Assembly (NCBI RefSeq): GCF_027942865.1
Contig: NW_027457371.1
Span: 1 to 64,000 of the forward strand
DNA from: Odontesthes bonariensis
Taxonomy: Eukaryota; Chordata; Actinopteri; Atheriniformes; Atherinopsidae
DNA: 64,000 nucleotides
Direction: 5' to 3'
Of the stretch, positions 11,301-21,900 are shown piece by piece. The notes below the pieces were generated by a model. That model was not told where the DNA came from, searched no databases, and was given only the letters and a program-made list of their open reading frames with translations. Numbering within the stretch: position 1 is the stretch's first letter; each line of letters starts with the position of its first letter. Made by a program: the position numbers and the translations under genes.

Positions 11301-11867
11301 GGTTCTGTTTGTTTGTTTGTCTGTTTGGTTGGTTGATTCTGCTTGTTTGGTTGGTTGGTTCTGTTTGGTTGGTTGGTTCTGCTTGGTTGGTTGGTTTGTT
11401 TGTTTGTGACCCGTTTGGTTGGTTCTGTTTGTTTGTTTGGTTGGTTGGTTGGTTCTGTTTGGTAGGTTGGTTCTGCTTGGTTGGTTGGTTTGTTTGTTTG
11501 TGACCCGTTTGGTTCTGTTTGGTTGGTTGGTTCTGTTTGTTTGTTTGTTTATTTGTTTGTCTGTTTGGTTGGTTGGTTTGTTTGTTTGTGACCCGTTTGG
11601 TTGGTTCTATTTGTTTGTTTGGTTGGTTTGTTCTGTTTGTTTGTTTGGTTGGTTGGTTCTGTTTGTTTGTCTGTTTGGTTGGTTGGTTCTGCTTGTTTGG
11701 TTGGTTGGTTGGTTCTGTTTGTTTTGTTGGTTCTGTTTGTTTGTTTGTGTGTTTGGTTGGTTGGTTGGTCGGTTCTGTTTGTTTGTTTTTGTCTGTTTGG
11801 TTGGTTGGTTCTGCTTGTTTGGTTGGTTCTGTTTTGTTGGTTGGTTCTGTTTGGTTGGTTGGTTCTG
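5324..11867 (+). repeat. Giant G/T-only tandem array (TTTG/TTGG satellite)
   Basis: About 6.5 kb consist of TTTG and TTGG tetramers punctuated by TTCTG pentamers and the heptamer TGACCCG, arranged in irregular higher-order units of tens to a few hundred bases. The plus strand is almost free of A and C. Because nearly every codon is open, all three plus frames give overlapping Cys/Phe/Leu/Val/Trp/Gly-rich open frames of up to 319 residues, broken only where TGA from TGACCC falls in frame. These are compositional artefacts, not genes. The array continues beyond a transposon insertion at 15786-16235. Short variants (TTATTTGTTTGTCTATTATG blocks) recur, showing duplication of larger segments. Confidence 0.95.
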
Positions 11868-12324
11868 TACGGTGGCCGAGAAGGGCAAAACAAAATTACA
11901 AACTCTGAAACACTTTTAAATTTTGGAAAACAAAATAACATTTCCCAAAACAAATTAACATTTCAGAAAACAAATTAACATTTCAGAAAACAAAATAACA
12001 TTTCCCAAAACAAATGAACATTTCAGAAAACAAAATTACAAACTCTGAAACACTTTTACATTTTGGAAAACAAAATAACATTTCAGAAAACAAATTAACA
12101 TTTCAGAAAACAAATTAACATTTCAGAAAACAAATTTACATTTCGCGAAACACTTTTACAAGTTCCGAAACAAATTAACATTTCACAAAACACTTTTACA
12201 ACGTCGACAATATTACGGAAAGGGAGGTTCCAAACCTCCAAGCTCCGAGGTTGACCCGGAAGTTATAACGGAAGCCTTCGATTTGAATTCATAGTGATCC
12301 AAGATGAACAGCGATATAGCAGCG
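11868..12324 (+). repeat. Left terminal inverted repeat with internal 20-bp repeats
   Basis: The outer 335 bp consist of roughly 20-bp units alternating ...CATTTCAGAAAACAAATTAA... and ...CTCTGAAACACTTTTACA.... The inner part begins GTCGACAATATTACGG at 12203 and ends ATATAGCAGCG at 12324. The mate is at 15469-15785. The arm is about 140 bp longer than the right arm because it has extra tandem units. Confidence 0.9.
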
Positions 12325-12325
12325 G

Positions 12326-12420
12326 GCAGGGGGCCACCGCGACGGCGGCCACCGCGGCGTCGCGACGGCGGCCACCGCGACGGCGGCCACCGCGACGGCG
12401 GCCACCGCGACGGCGGCACT
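12326..12420 (+). repeat. GC-rich 15-bp minisatellite
   Basis: The unit GGCCACCGCGACGGC is repeated about six times directly inside the left inverted repeat of the THAP transposon. It is strongly CpG-rich in contrast to the AT-rich surroundings and may act as, or derive from, a promoter-like CpG cluster. There is no counterpart at the right end except a short AATATGGCGGCC motif near 15383. Confidence 0.85.
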
Positions 12421-12429
12421 GTAACACCA

Positions 12430-13915
12430 TTCAGGATATCTGTTGGAACAGGGAAACACGAGTTAATGACCACAATAATGTCACATATACATAAAGAGAG
12501 TAAAGTGAGGAAAGGTGTGTCAGATGGGGCCCCCCAGCAGTCTAGGCCTATAGCAGCTTAACTATGGGATATTTCAGGATCACCTGAGCCATCCCTAACT
12601 ATAAGCTTTATCAAAAAGGAAAGTTTTAAGCCTGGTCTTAAAAGTGGAAAGGGTGTCTGCTTCCCAGACATTTACTGGCAGCTTATTCCACAAGAGAGGG
12701 GCCTGATAACTGAAGGCTCTGCCTCCCAAACTGGCAGCTGGTTCCACAGAGAGGGGCCTGATAACTGAAGGCTCTGCCTCCCATTCTACTTTTAGAAACT
12801 CTGGGAACCTCAAGTAAACCTGCAGTTTGGGAACGAAGTGCTCTGTTAGGAAAATATCTTATAATGAGATCTTTAAGATATGATGGAGCTCGGTCATTAA
12901 GAATTTTATATGTAAGGAGAAGAATCTTAAATTCTATTCTAAATTTAACAGGGAGCCAATGAAGAGAAGCTAAAACTGGAGAAATATGATCTCTCCTGTT
13001 AGTTCTCGTCAAAACTCTGGCTGCAGCATTTTGGATCAACTGAAGGCTTTTCAGAGAATATGTAGGACAGCCCAATAATAAAGATTTACAGTAGTCCAAT
13101 CTTGAAGTAACAAATGCATGAATTAGTTTTTCTGCATCACTCTGAGACAGGATGTTCCTGATTTTAACAATATTACGAAGGTGAAAGAAGGCAGTCCTAG
13201 AAACCTGTTTTATATGCGAGTCAAATGATAAGTTCTGGTCAAAAATAACTCCAAGGTTCCTCACTGTAGAACTAGAAGCCAAGGAAATACCATCTAGAGT
13301 AACTATATAGCTAGACAATTTCTCCCTGAAACGCTCAGGTCCAAAGATAACGACTTCAGTTTGTCTGAATTTAGCAGCAGACAGTTCTGAGTCATCCAGG
13401 TCTTTATGTCTTTAAGACATGCTTGTAGTCTGACCAACCTATTGGTTTCATCTGGTTTTATAGATAAGTACAGCTGAGTATCATCAGCATAGCAATGGAA
13501 ATTTATGCCATGCTGTCTAATAATGTTCCCTAATGGAAGCATGTATAAAGTGAAAAGAATCGGTCCAAGCACAGAACCCTGGGGAACTCCATGACTTACT
13601 CTGGTGTGTGAGGAAGATTCTTCATTTACAAGAACAAACTGAAATCTATCAGATAAATATGATTTAAACCAGGCTAATGCAGTTCCTTTAATCCCAATAA
13701 CATGTTCAAGTCTGTGTAATAAGATACTGTGATCGACCGTATCAAATGCAGCACTGAGATCCAACAGGACAAGCACAGACACAAGTCCGCTATCAGAGGC
13801 TAAGAGGAGATCATTGGTAACTTTCAGCAGTGCAGTTTCTGTGCTATGATGCACTCTGAATCCTGACTGAAACTCTTCAAACAGATTATTTCTGTGTAAA
13901 TGAAAAACGATAACG
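12430..13915 (-). mobile_element. L2-type LINE, 5'-truncated copy (nested in the THAP transposon)
   Basis: Minus-strand frames (13923-13303, 13318-12683, 12813-12595) encode the reverse transcriptase palm and C-terminal part. Visible motifs are [44 protein letters not shown] and the catalytic CYADDTQLY, then the LHWLPV C-terminal region. Frame changes near 13310 and 12700 and a local tandem duplication (12685-12785) show that it is dead. The endonuclease and 5' part are absent, as expected for target-primed 5' truncation. The 3' untranslated end lies towards 12430. It belongs to the same sequence family as the short fragment at 45170-45288. Confidence 0.85.
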
Positions 13916-13950
13916 TTTGTCATTGAATTTGCAACTAGAGACTTGTCAAG

Positions 13951-14775
13951 ATGCCTGGCTGGTGTTCAGCATACAACTGCTCAAACGAGCGAACCAAGGA
14001 AAACAGAAGTCGTGGGATTACTTTTCACAAGTAAGATTTAACATTACCGTACTATTGAATCTATTTGTTTTACCAGAGTGTTGTAGTATAAATAGATGCT
14101 CCTGAGGCCGTGGCTAGCTAGATTAGCTCACAAAATGAATATGAATGGCTTGATGATATGATAATGAAATTAATGAAAATGAAAACATGACATAGGCTAC
14201 TTGAACAACAAAGTAATAGCGGAGGGCAACGGCAGAGTAATATTGGCGTATTAACACTATGCGACCACATCGTAAATGAATGACCGATCAGCTAACAGAT
14301 GACAGCTGAGAGCTGACAGCTCGGCATCAACCATAGCATCATATTATATAAATGGCTTGAAATTAAGGAAATGAAAACATGACATACTTTAACAACAAAG
14401 TTTAAAATAAAGTTAACAATAAAAAACTGTACAGCATTTTATGAACTTCATTTTAGGCGAACGTATGCTAAGGTTACTGAGTCGTATCACTGTTGATATG
14501 GGTGGTGGAGAAGTAGCACATTACAAATGAAAACCAGAACATGAATGTGAACATGATGAACAACAAGGAATGACCAAAGTTACATCTGACACTTTTTAAG
14601 GTTTCCACAGGATACAGAGTTGAGAAAAAAGTGGGAAGTGGTGCTGAGGAGAGATGAGTTCGCAGCAACGGATCATTCCATAATATGCAGCCAACATTTC
14701 ATGCAAAGCAGTTCTCTTTCAGGGCTTATAGTCCTCTCTGTCTCTCCCTCTCTCTCAATTCAATTCAATTGAATG
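13951..14775 (+). pseudogene. THAP-domain transposase N-terminus (two exons; remainder lost)
   Basis: Exon 1 is 13951-14030, starting at the ATG, and reads [20 protein letters not shown] then GITFH. It ends at a strong donor GTAAGA. Exon 2 starts after the acceptor TTTTTAAG at 14601 and reads FPQDTELRKKWEVVLRRDEF then AATDHSIICSQHF. Joined in phase 2 they give a complete C2CH THAP zinc-finger signature: C-x4-C in exon 1, C-x2-H in exon 2, and the conserved Pro and Trp. THAP domains bind DNA sequence-specifically and form the N terminus of P-element- and Kolobok-type transposases. After CSQHF the frame runs into a CT-rich and retroposon-derived sequence and stops by about 14775. The domain lies inside the long-inverted-repeat transposon, so it is most likely the remains of that element's own transposase or of a relative. 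A host THAP gene is less likely. Confidence 0.75.
14031..14600 (+). other. Intron of the THAP exon pair
   Basis: The stretch is AT-rich, bounded by GTAAGA and TTTTTAAG. It contains two copies of a roughly 50-bp segment (around 14150-14215 and 14350-14405, sharing GAAAATGAAAACATGACATA-like sequence and AACAACAAAGT). No gene is visible. Confidence 0.6.
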
Positions 14776-15090
14776 AGCTTTATTGGCATGAAAAAATAAA
14801 TGTATTGCCAAAGCATAAAATATAATGAACATGTAATGATTAATTTATATTATACACATTGTTTTTGCTGCAATAAAGTGCAGTGTGTCTGAGGGACTTG
14901 TTTTGAGGTGCATCCAAAATTGTAATGCTCTTTTTTGTATATTAATGGCCAGTGGATATCTTCCCTACATATATATATATGTACATACACATATATATAT
15001 ATATACATATATAATTGTGGGGAAAAAAAGAAGTGTGAAAAAAAACAATATTGAAATGTAATGTTGAAGGTCCGTGTATGATTCACTTAA
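14745..15090 (-). repeat. Retroposon 3'-tail fragment with TA microsatellite
   Basis: An ATTCAATTCAATT tail is followed by GAATGAGCTTTATTGGCATG and ATTGCCAAAGCA, a pattern I recognise as the 3' end of a common fish LINE/SINE family. A (TA)n/(CA)n microsatellite occupies about 14967-15012. The insertion interrupts the THAP reading frame. Confidence 0.5.
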
Positions 15091-15468
15091 GAACTAAAAA
15101 TAAAAATAAAATGAAAAACTGACTCGTTATCTCATTGTTTGTTTTTCAAAGGTGAACCATGAACTATTAATGACTCATGTAGGCCTATATTGTGTTACGT
15201 TATGCCAAGTATGAACAATAAATCCCGCCAAACCATGTTTTTTTTTTTATCAGTGCTTCACGGATGACATTTAAAACGCATAAACACGAGTGTTATTCAG
15301 CGATATATTATTAATTAAATGCGCTGACTGTTCATTGCTCCTATCAACCCGGTTATACTGAATGGAGCGAATCACCACTCCAATATGGCGGCCCTGCGTT
15401 ACGTTCGGCCCAAGAGCGGTTACGTTCGTTGCTCAGTCTAGTGTTCTATATGATGTCTATGTTCAAAA

Positions 15469-15785
15469 CGCTGCTATATCGCTGTTCATCTTGGATCACT
15501 ATGAATTCAAATCGAAGGCTTCCGTTATAACTTCCGGGTCAACCTCGGAGCTTGGAGGTTTGGAACCTCCCTTTCCGTAATATTGTCGACTTTGTAAAAG
15601 TGTTTTCTAAAATGTTAATTTGTTTTGGGAAATGTTATTTTGTTTTCCAAAATGTAAAAGTGTTTCAGAGTTTGTAATTTTGTTTTCGGAAATGTTAATT
15701 TGTTTTGGGAAATGTTATTTTGTTTTCCAAAATGTAAAAGTGTTTCAGAGTTTGTAATTTTGTTTTGCCCTTCTCGGCCACCGTA
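15469..15785 (-). repeat. Right terminal inverted repeat
   Basis: This is the reverse complement of the left arm, starting CGCTGCTATATCGCTG and ending GCCCTTCTCGGCCACCGTA. The inner 120 bp match the left arm almost base for base, while the outer part has fewer tandem units. Confidence 0.9.
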
Positions 15786-16235
15786 GTTCTGCTGGGTTGG
15801 TTGGTTTGTTTGTTTGTGACCCGTTTGGTTGGTTCTGTTTGTTTGGTTGGTTCTGCTTGTTTGGTTGGTTGGTTCTGCTTTGTTGGTTGGTTTGTTTGTG
15901 ACCCGTTTGGTTCTGTTTAGTTGGTTGGTTCTGTTTGTTTGTTTGTCTGTTTGGTTGGTTGGTTTGTTTGTTTGTGACCCATTTGTTTGGTTTGTTGGTT
16001 GGTTCTGTTTGTTTGTTTGTTTGGTTGGTTCTGCTTGTTTGGTTGGTTCTGTTTGTTTGTTTGTTTGTTTGTGTGTCTGTTTGGTTGGTTGGTTGGTTCT
16101 GTTTGTTTGTTTGTTTGTCTGTTTGGTTGGTTGGTTGGTTCTGCTTGGTTGGTTGGTTGGTTGGTTTGTTTGTGACCCGTTTGGTTGGTTCTGTTTGTTT
16201 GTTTGGTTTGTTGGTTGGTTCTGTTTGTTTGTTTG
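15786..16235 (+). repeat. Right part of the G/T satellite
   Basis: It has the same TTTG/TTGG/TTCTG/GTGACCCG composition as 5324-11867 and is separated from it by the transposon. It ends at TTTGTATTTTTTGTC near 16235. Confidence 0.92.
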
Positions 16236-17739
16236 TATTTTTTGTCAATATTGGACGTTTCTCCTCATACAATATTATTGACGGCATCGTCTTTCTTTCC
16301 TCTCAGATTCACATCAAGGATGCTCATGCTCAACCATTCTGGATTGCAGTCTGTGTAATATCTGCTTGAATGAGTCACCATGAGTCGTTATTGTGTGTAC
16401 TCAACTACACAGACGTCTGAAGGCCTTGAGAGTTGAGAATATAAGAATACAATAAAATAAGTAAGACACAAAGAACATTTTCTGTTGCAGTTGTTCTTTA
16501 GTTATTTCTCTTTAAATGTCAGATACAGCTTGTAACACCAGTTAGAAAATAAGTGCCCCAAAATAGACATGTGCTGTGTAGGGAAAAGGATGGTACACGT
16601 TGTGCTTTTGGCAAAATCTGAGTCTAAATTAAATCCCTGCAAGGTTGTTATAAAGGCATTAAGAGTTAAGGGAGACCTTTGTATTTCATCACATTCATCA
16701 TTAGATGAGACAAGGTGATGCATATTTCAAAGGTTCGCAAGACAGGTCACTATGACATTTTATGTCGTAGATGCTGTTGCCTTTTCCTTTAATCATTAAA
16801 GAAATGTTTCATCTTTAATTTCACACCTTGTAAAAATCAGAGCCTCTCTTACCTGGTGAGTGTAGTCACGTGAACTAAATAAACTCAACACAAAAGCCTA
16901 AACCAAAGAAATTCATACCTTTTGATTGAAATTACGCAGGAGCAACATTAATGTTCCCAGCATGTGAACACTCCTGGCACACGGTGACACAGAGAATTAA
17001 TTTGGCCTGCTTCAGTTTGATCAGTCATTCATCAATGTCACTAACCCTGTCTGCACAAGAAGCAAAAACTGGGGAAAACTGCACTCTGTGTTTGGATGGT
17101 ATAAAAGGGCCCACTCAGCTTTCTTAATAAATTAATCATTAATTACATGTAAAAATCGTGTGACTTCCGCTGCAGTGACAGGTCGTTAAGCTTAACCAGC
17201 CTTTAGTTAAACTGCTTTACTCATTAAAAACACAGGCAGTGGGCAAATGGGGCTGTTTTTTTTTCTGCTTATTTTAGCTTTCTTACACCTTAATTATGAA
17301 CATTGTACAACATAATAACCCTGATATGAGACACATCAGTTTTTGTTGAGTGGGAATGTGTGATGAGATCCAGAAATAACCACAATTTGCGAGTTCAATC
17401 AGGTTTTTATTGAACACTGATCTTTTTAATACACAAGAACATCATAATGAAACAGACTGGTACCGTGAGCTTACATTGCCTCGAAACCCAACAGTCAATC
17501 TCTGACAACTGAGAATAACAAACATGCGGCTGTACCTGCTAAAGCTCGACAGAAATCTAAGAGTCCCTTTAGTTATATGAGTGGCAGAGCAGGACACAAG
17601 GGGATGTGCAGGATGTTCAAGGAGCAGCACAACACCCAGAGTTCAAAACAAAGATAGCATTGTTCAAACCAAAGATACCATGCCATGATGTGTTCAGGGT
17701 CCCTGCTAGAGAAGTCCGACTTCTGACAGCTGTTCTGAG
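16236..17739. other. Intergenic sequence without recognised features
   Basis: The stretch is AT-rich and unique-looking. The short open frames here have no splice signals or recognisable domains. Nothing supportable was found. Confidence 0.5.
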
Positions 17740-18181
17740 AACAAGCTGGGGCCCAATAGGATTCCTGTTTTAGTTAGTAAAAGAAGGAATCGAAAACAGT
17801 CAACTTCCAGGGTGAATCTATCTAATCTGTTATCGGTACCACGTACAACTCAGATTACATCAGAGACCAGTGTAAACTCCACAAAGCTAGCCTTACTTAA
17901 TATTAGATCTCTGTCCAATAAGTCACTGTTAGTTAATGACTTCATAATTTCACACAATTTAGATTTTCTTTTTCTGACAGAAACATGGTTAACAGAGAGC
18001 ACAAGTGCTACTGTTCTTAATGAAGCAGCCCCCCCAAACTTTAGTTTTATGGATAAATGCCGAAATGGGAGGTGGGGGGGGGGGGGGGGGCTGCCTTATT
18101 TAAAGATACATTCCAGTGTAAAGAGATCTCTTTTGGTGATTTCACTTCTTTTGAATATCTGAGTTTTATTTTAAAGGGTGT
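17740..18181 (+). mobile_element. L2 LINE, 5' (endonuclease) portion, split by a BEL element
   Basis: Plus-strand frames encode the start of the apurinic-type endonuclease: LALLNIRSLSNKSLLVNDF, FLFLTETWLTE and NEAAPPNFSF. The closely related copy at 57625-60098 has the same order. A poly-G run (about 18075-18090) shifts the frame from 17812-18162 to 18057 onwards. At 18181 the LINE is cut by the LTR of a BEL/Pao element and resumes at 23069 after a 5-bp duplication (GGTGT). Confidence 0.85.
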
Positions 18182-18649
18182 TGTAGTGGCTATTCGTCCT
18201 CTTGTGTCGTTAATCAAAAAACAAAAAAGATGTCAAAACCATAATAAACTAAATGAAATCAAACGGCCACTGAGACACCATGGGAGTGAATTTACGCAGG
18301 TAATTGAATCCATTGTCCAGGCAAAAACCACGTTTCTTTCGGTTTATTTCTCCAAAACAAGCAAACAAACAAATGACAATGGCCTTTGCCGCCTCTCTTG
18401 CCCTGGTAAAAACCTATTTGCCCTCAGGTGCCTGCTCACCTGTGATTGCCTGCTCATCTAAGTAAACTCTCCAGTGCACCCCAGCTCCCCAGTGCTTTCA
18501 GAATAAAAGCATAATTAAATACCCAAATTAACTCAAACAATACTAAATATCATAAACAACCAAAAAAGGTTTATTCCCCAAACTAAACCCCCAAAAGATA
18601 ACTAACTAATAAGTGAGGCAAATATACAAAATAACAAATAGCTCCAACA
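18182..18649 (-). repeat. 3' LTR of the polymerase-less BEL element
   Basis: On the minus strand it starts TGTTGGAGCTATTTG and ends GCCACTACA. It has the same length (468 bp) and apparently the same sequence as 22601-23068. Confidence 0.93.
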
Positions 18650-18920
18650 TTCCGGCCCCTAATTGTGAAAAGTTTAAACTCACAATTATATTAATTTTTA
18701 CAAGGAGCTATTCCCTTTATCTCTCCCAAACTCTACAAAGAGGATTCTTCTGTCTTCTTCTGGTATGCTGTGAACAAAAAACACAGACAGAGGATAGAGT
18801 AGTCAGGGAGAAAGAAAGAATAATGTCCAATGTCCATGATCCTATACTGTGGCCTCCAGGAGCAGGCAGATCTTTGTTACAGGCCGCTGGCATCAGACTT
18901 GGTACTCAGAACTTGGCCCA

Positions 18921-21900
18921 TCATCCAGGATCCTCTGGGAGCTGTAGCATCAGCGATGATGACAATATCTTCTCCGGTAAATCTGCCATCTTCTGCTCTC
19001 CAAGTTTTGGCGTCAAAATCCTCCCTCGAAGTGTGGCTTTGAAGCTCTGAAGTTTCTGTTGAAGAGAATTTTCAGCTCCTGTTTCCTTGTTGGTGTTCTC
19101 CATGTCCTTTGTATCTGCAGTAGCATCTGTATGTTCAGTATCTTTGTTGCTTGGAGGTGTCAGACTGTCCAAAGTCATTCTGCCCTCAAACTTTTGCTGC
19201 CTTTTTTGATGCTTTGCTTGCTTCTTTGCCTTTTTCTTTGCTTTTTTCTGCTGGTATTTGCTGCCAGCTCCAACAGGAATATCATAATTTCCACTTGTCG
19301 AGGCAGGACTGTTTGTGCCATTTTTTTCCAGTTCTGTTGTAGTTTCCATAGTTTTCATGAACTTAATGTCCTCTCTTGACATTTCCAATTGCTCCACTGA
19401 TGTTTTTTCACTGAAATCATGATTATATTGACTAATAAGCATCTCCTCCAGATGTTCCACAGAGATATGATTAGTCGTGACGACAGAGCTGTTTCCACAA
19501 CGAAGTGGTCCATTGATTACCCAGCCGACTCTGGTTCGGACTGCGTATGGTCCTTCCCCCTGACTGTTAATCAGTTCCCAGGGTTCCATCACCTTAGGAG
19601 CATCTGTCCCAATGAGCAGATCAACCTCTGCATCCAGGGTGTGAAGTTTTATGCTCCTCAGATAAGACCATTTTGCAATATCCTCTTGCTGTGGAATGTT
19701 CAATCTTGACACTGGCATGGTCTCTTGTGTCAAAACACTTGGCAACTCAATAAAATCATTTGCATCCATACCAGACACTTCCACACCAGACAATACAGTG
19801 GTACTCACAATTTTCTTCTGACCCATGGTTCTCAATAAAATGTTGGTTGGTTTGCCTTTCAGGCCCAGTCTCCTTGCCAGACTGATGGTGCAGAATGTAC
19901 CTGAACTCCCAGGATCCAGAAAAGCATATGTTTGCACAATCTCATCACTTGTGTGGCATTTAACCTGTACTGCGACAATGGAGAAGACAGCATCATCCTC
20001 ATCACCGGCCCCAATAGCTCCACATGTCTGCGAAAGCCCAGGAGAAACACTCTGTGGGGGGCTCACAGTAGCTTGTGCATCTTTAAAGGATGTAGCTTTA
20101 TCCTTTTCCTGAATGTGAAGGACTGATGGATGCTTCTGATCACACACGATACAAACCAAACGACCTCTACAATGTTTGCTTGTGTGACCAATTCTCAAGC
20201 AACCAAAACAAATTCCATTTTCCTTTATGAAATTTATCTTGTCCCGATGCATCTTCAACTTGAACTGTGAGCATTTATCCAGAGAGTGACTGTTAAGTTT
20301 GCAGAATAAACAGCATTTGAGATGGCTTTGATCAGAGGAGGACTTGATGTTACTGTCCATGTAGATTTTGTCACCTTCCTTCACTGTAGCGACACTGGTG
20401 GCAAAAGTGCTTCCACTTCTTCTTTGCTTTGTGTAACTGACATTTGAGGCTTTGCTCCGGCTGACAAGAGGCAGATCTTGAATATTACCAAAGAGCGGAT
20501 CAGAGACTATTTTGGCTTGTTTTTCCACAAAAGTCACCAGGTCAGTGAACATTACTCTGCATCCATTTTGCTCCTGCAGATCACATGCAACACTCCTCCA
20601 CTTCTCACGTAGCTTGTAAGGAAGCTTCATCATAATAAGTTTGAGATTGGAGGGCATGTCCAAATCCTTCATATAGATTATCCGCTGTGTCAAATTGGAG
20701 CAACCTCGAAGAAACAGGGAAAACGATTGCAATGCTAGTACATCCTCTGCTTTAATGGGGGGCCAGTTGAGAATTTTTTCAATGTAGGCTGAAGAAATTT
20801 TATGCTCATTTCCAAAATGCTCCATAAGAAGGAATTTGGCTCTCTGATAACCCACGCTTGGGGGTAGATGCTGACAGCTCCTGACAAGATCTCTTGGCTG
20901 CCCCCTGGTGTACTGTTCCAAAAATGACAAACAATCACTGAAATTGTTAGTTTTTCCTTCTACACAGTTTTCAAAGGATCTCATAAAAGACTGGAACTGA
21001 AGAGGGTCACCATCGAAAACAGGAATATTTCTCACTGGCAAAGCAGATGCCAAATTTTGCTGAACCAACAATGCAGTGATGTCATTCTGCCTTTGCATAA
21101 TGTCCATAATATCGTTGCGTGAGTTCCTGTTGCTGGCTCGATTCAGAGCGTTAGGAACCATTTGTGTTGTTTGAGTTTGACTTATTATTGGGCCAGTGTC
21201 AGTTTGTGTTGTTGCTGCTCGTCCGAGTCTGACATTCACATGGGTATTAGTTGTCATTGATGGTCTGACGGTGACAGCTTGAACCTCAATGTGAGCTTTC
21301 CTCTGAATGTTATTTGCTGCATCCTTTTGTGGAACAAAGTCATCTGCGTGTAGATTCAGCCGGTGCGTTCCCTGAGCATCAGTCCAGTTCCTGTCGAAAT
21401 ATGAGTTCATTGCGTCCGATCCTTTAGAGCCACATTTTGAATTGATTTCCAACACATTCAGTTTTGCATTAGCGGCAGCAAGTTCCGTTTCCAAAGCGAA
21501 CAGTTCTTTTTCCTTTCTGAGTTTTTCCGCTTTTGCTTCCAATGCATGTTTCCTTTCTAATGCAGCCATGCGCTCTATAAGTGCTGCTTTATCAGCTTCT
21601 GTCTTTATTCTTGCAGATGATGTAGATGATGCTTTGGATAACTTAGAATGTGCTCTGGAACGTTTCTCCTCTTGACTTGAAACGTTTGAAACACTGTCTT
21701 CGGGATTAATCTCATCAGAAGCCACACTTAAGTTATCAGGAGGTTGTTCATCATCATTTGATTGAGCATATGGATGGCCAGCATCAGACAACCAACATTT
21801 GACATTTTTAATGAAATCAGAAAACACAGACCGTTTTGCATGAAAATACGTATTTTGCCGTTCAACTTCATCCTCTGGCAAATTAAGATTCAAAATGGCT

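Larger units (their letters stand above)
11868..15785 (+). mobile_element. DNA transposon with very long terminal inverted repeats and a THAP domain, inserted in the satellite
   Basis: The two ends are reverse complements: TACGGTGGCCGAGAAGGGC at the left and its complement at the right. The left arm is 11868-12324 and the right arm 15469-15785. Each arm has an outer part made of about 20-bp tandem units (AACATTTCAGAAAACAAATT and variants; more units on the left) and a nearly identical inner unique part of about 120 bp (12203-12324 versus 15469-15590). The satellite continues on both sides, and GTTCTG flanks both ends and may be the target duplication, although that hexamer is common in the array. 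Alternatively TA is the duplicated target. Inside lie a THAP-domain exon pair, an L2 LINE copy, a GC-rich minisatellite and a retroposon tail. No catalytic domain is left, so this copy is non-autonomous. Confidence 0.85.

Noticed and set aside
5324..11867. Overlapping open frames of up to 319 residues rich in Phe, Cys, Val, Leu, Trp and Gly
   Set aside because: They result from the absence of A and C in the repeat; all three frames are open, they overlap each other and no start or splice context is meaningful.
12294..12561. Arg-rich frames over the GC-rich minisatellite
   Set aside because: These are repeat translations with no domain or splice context.
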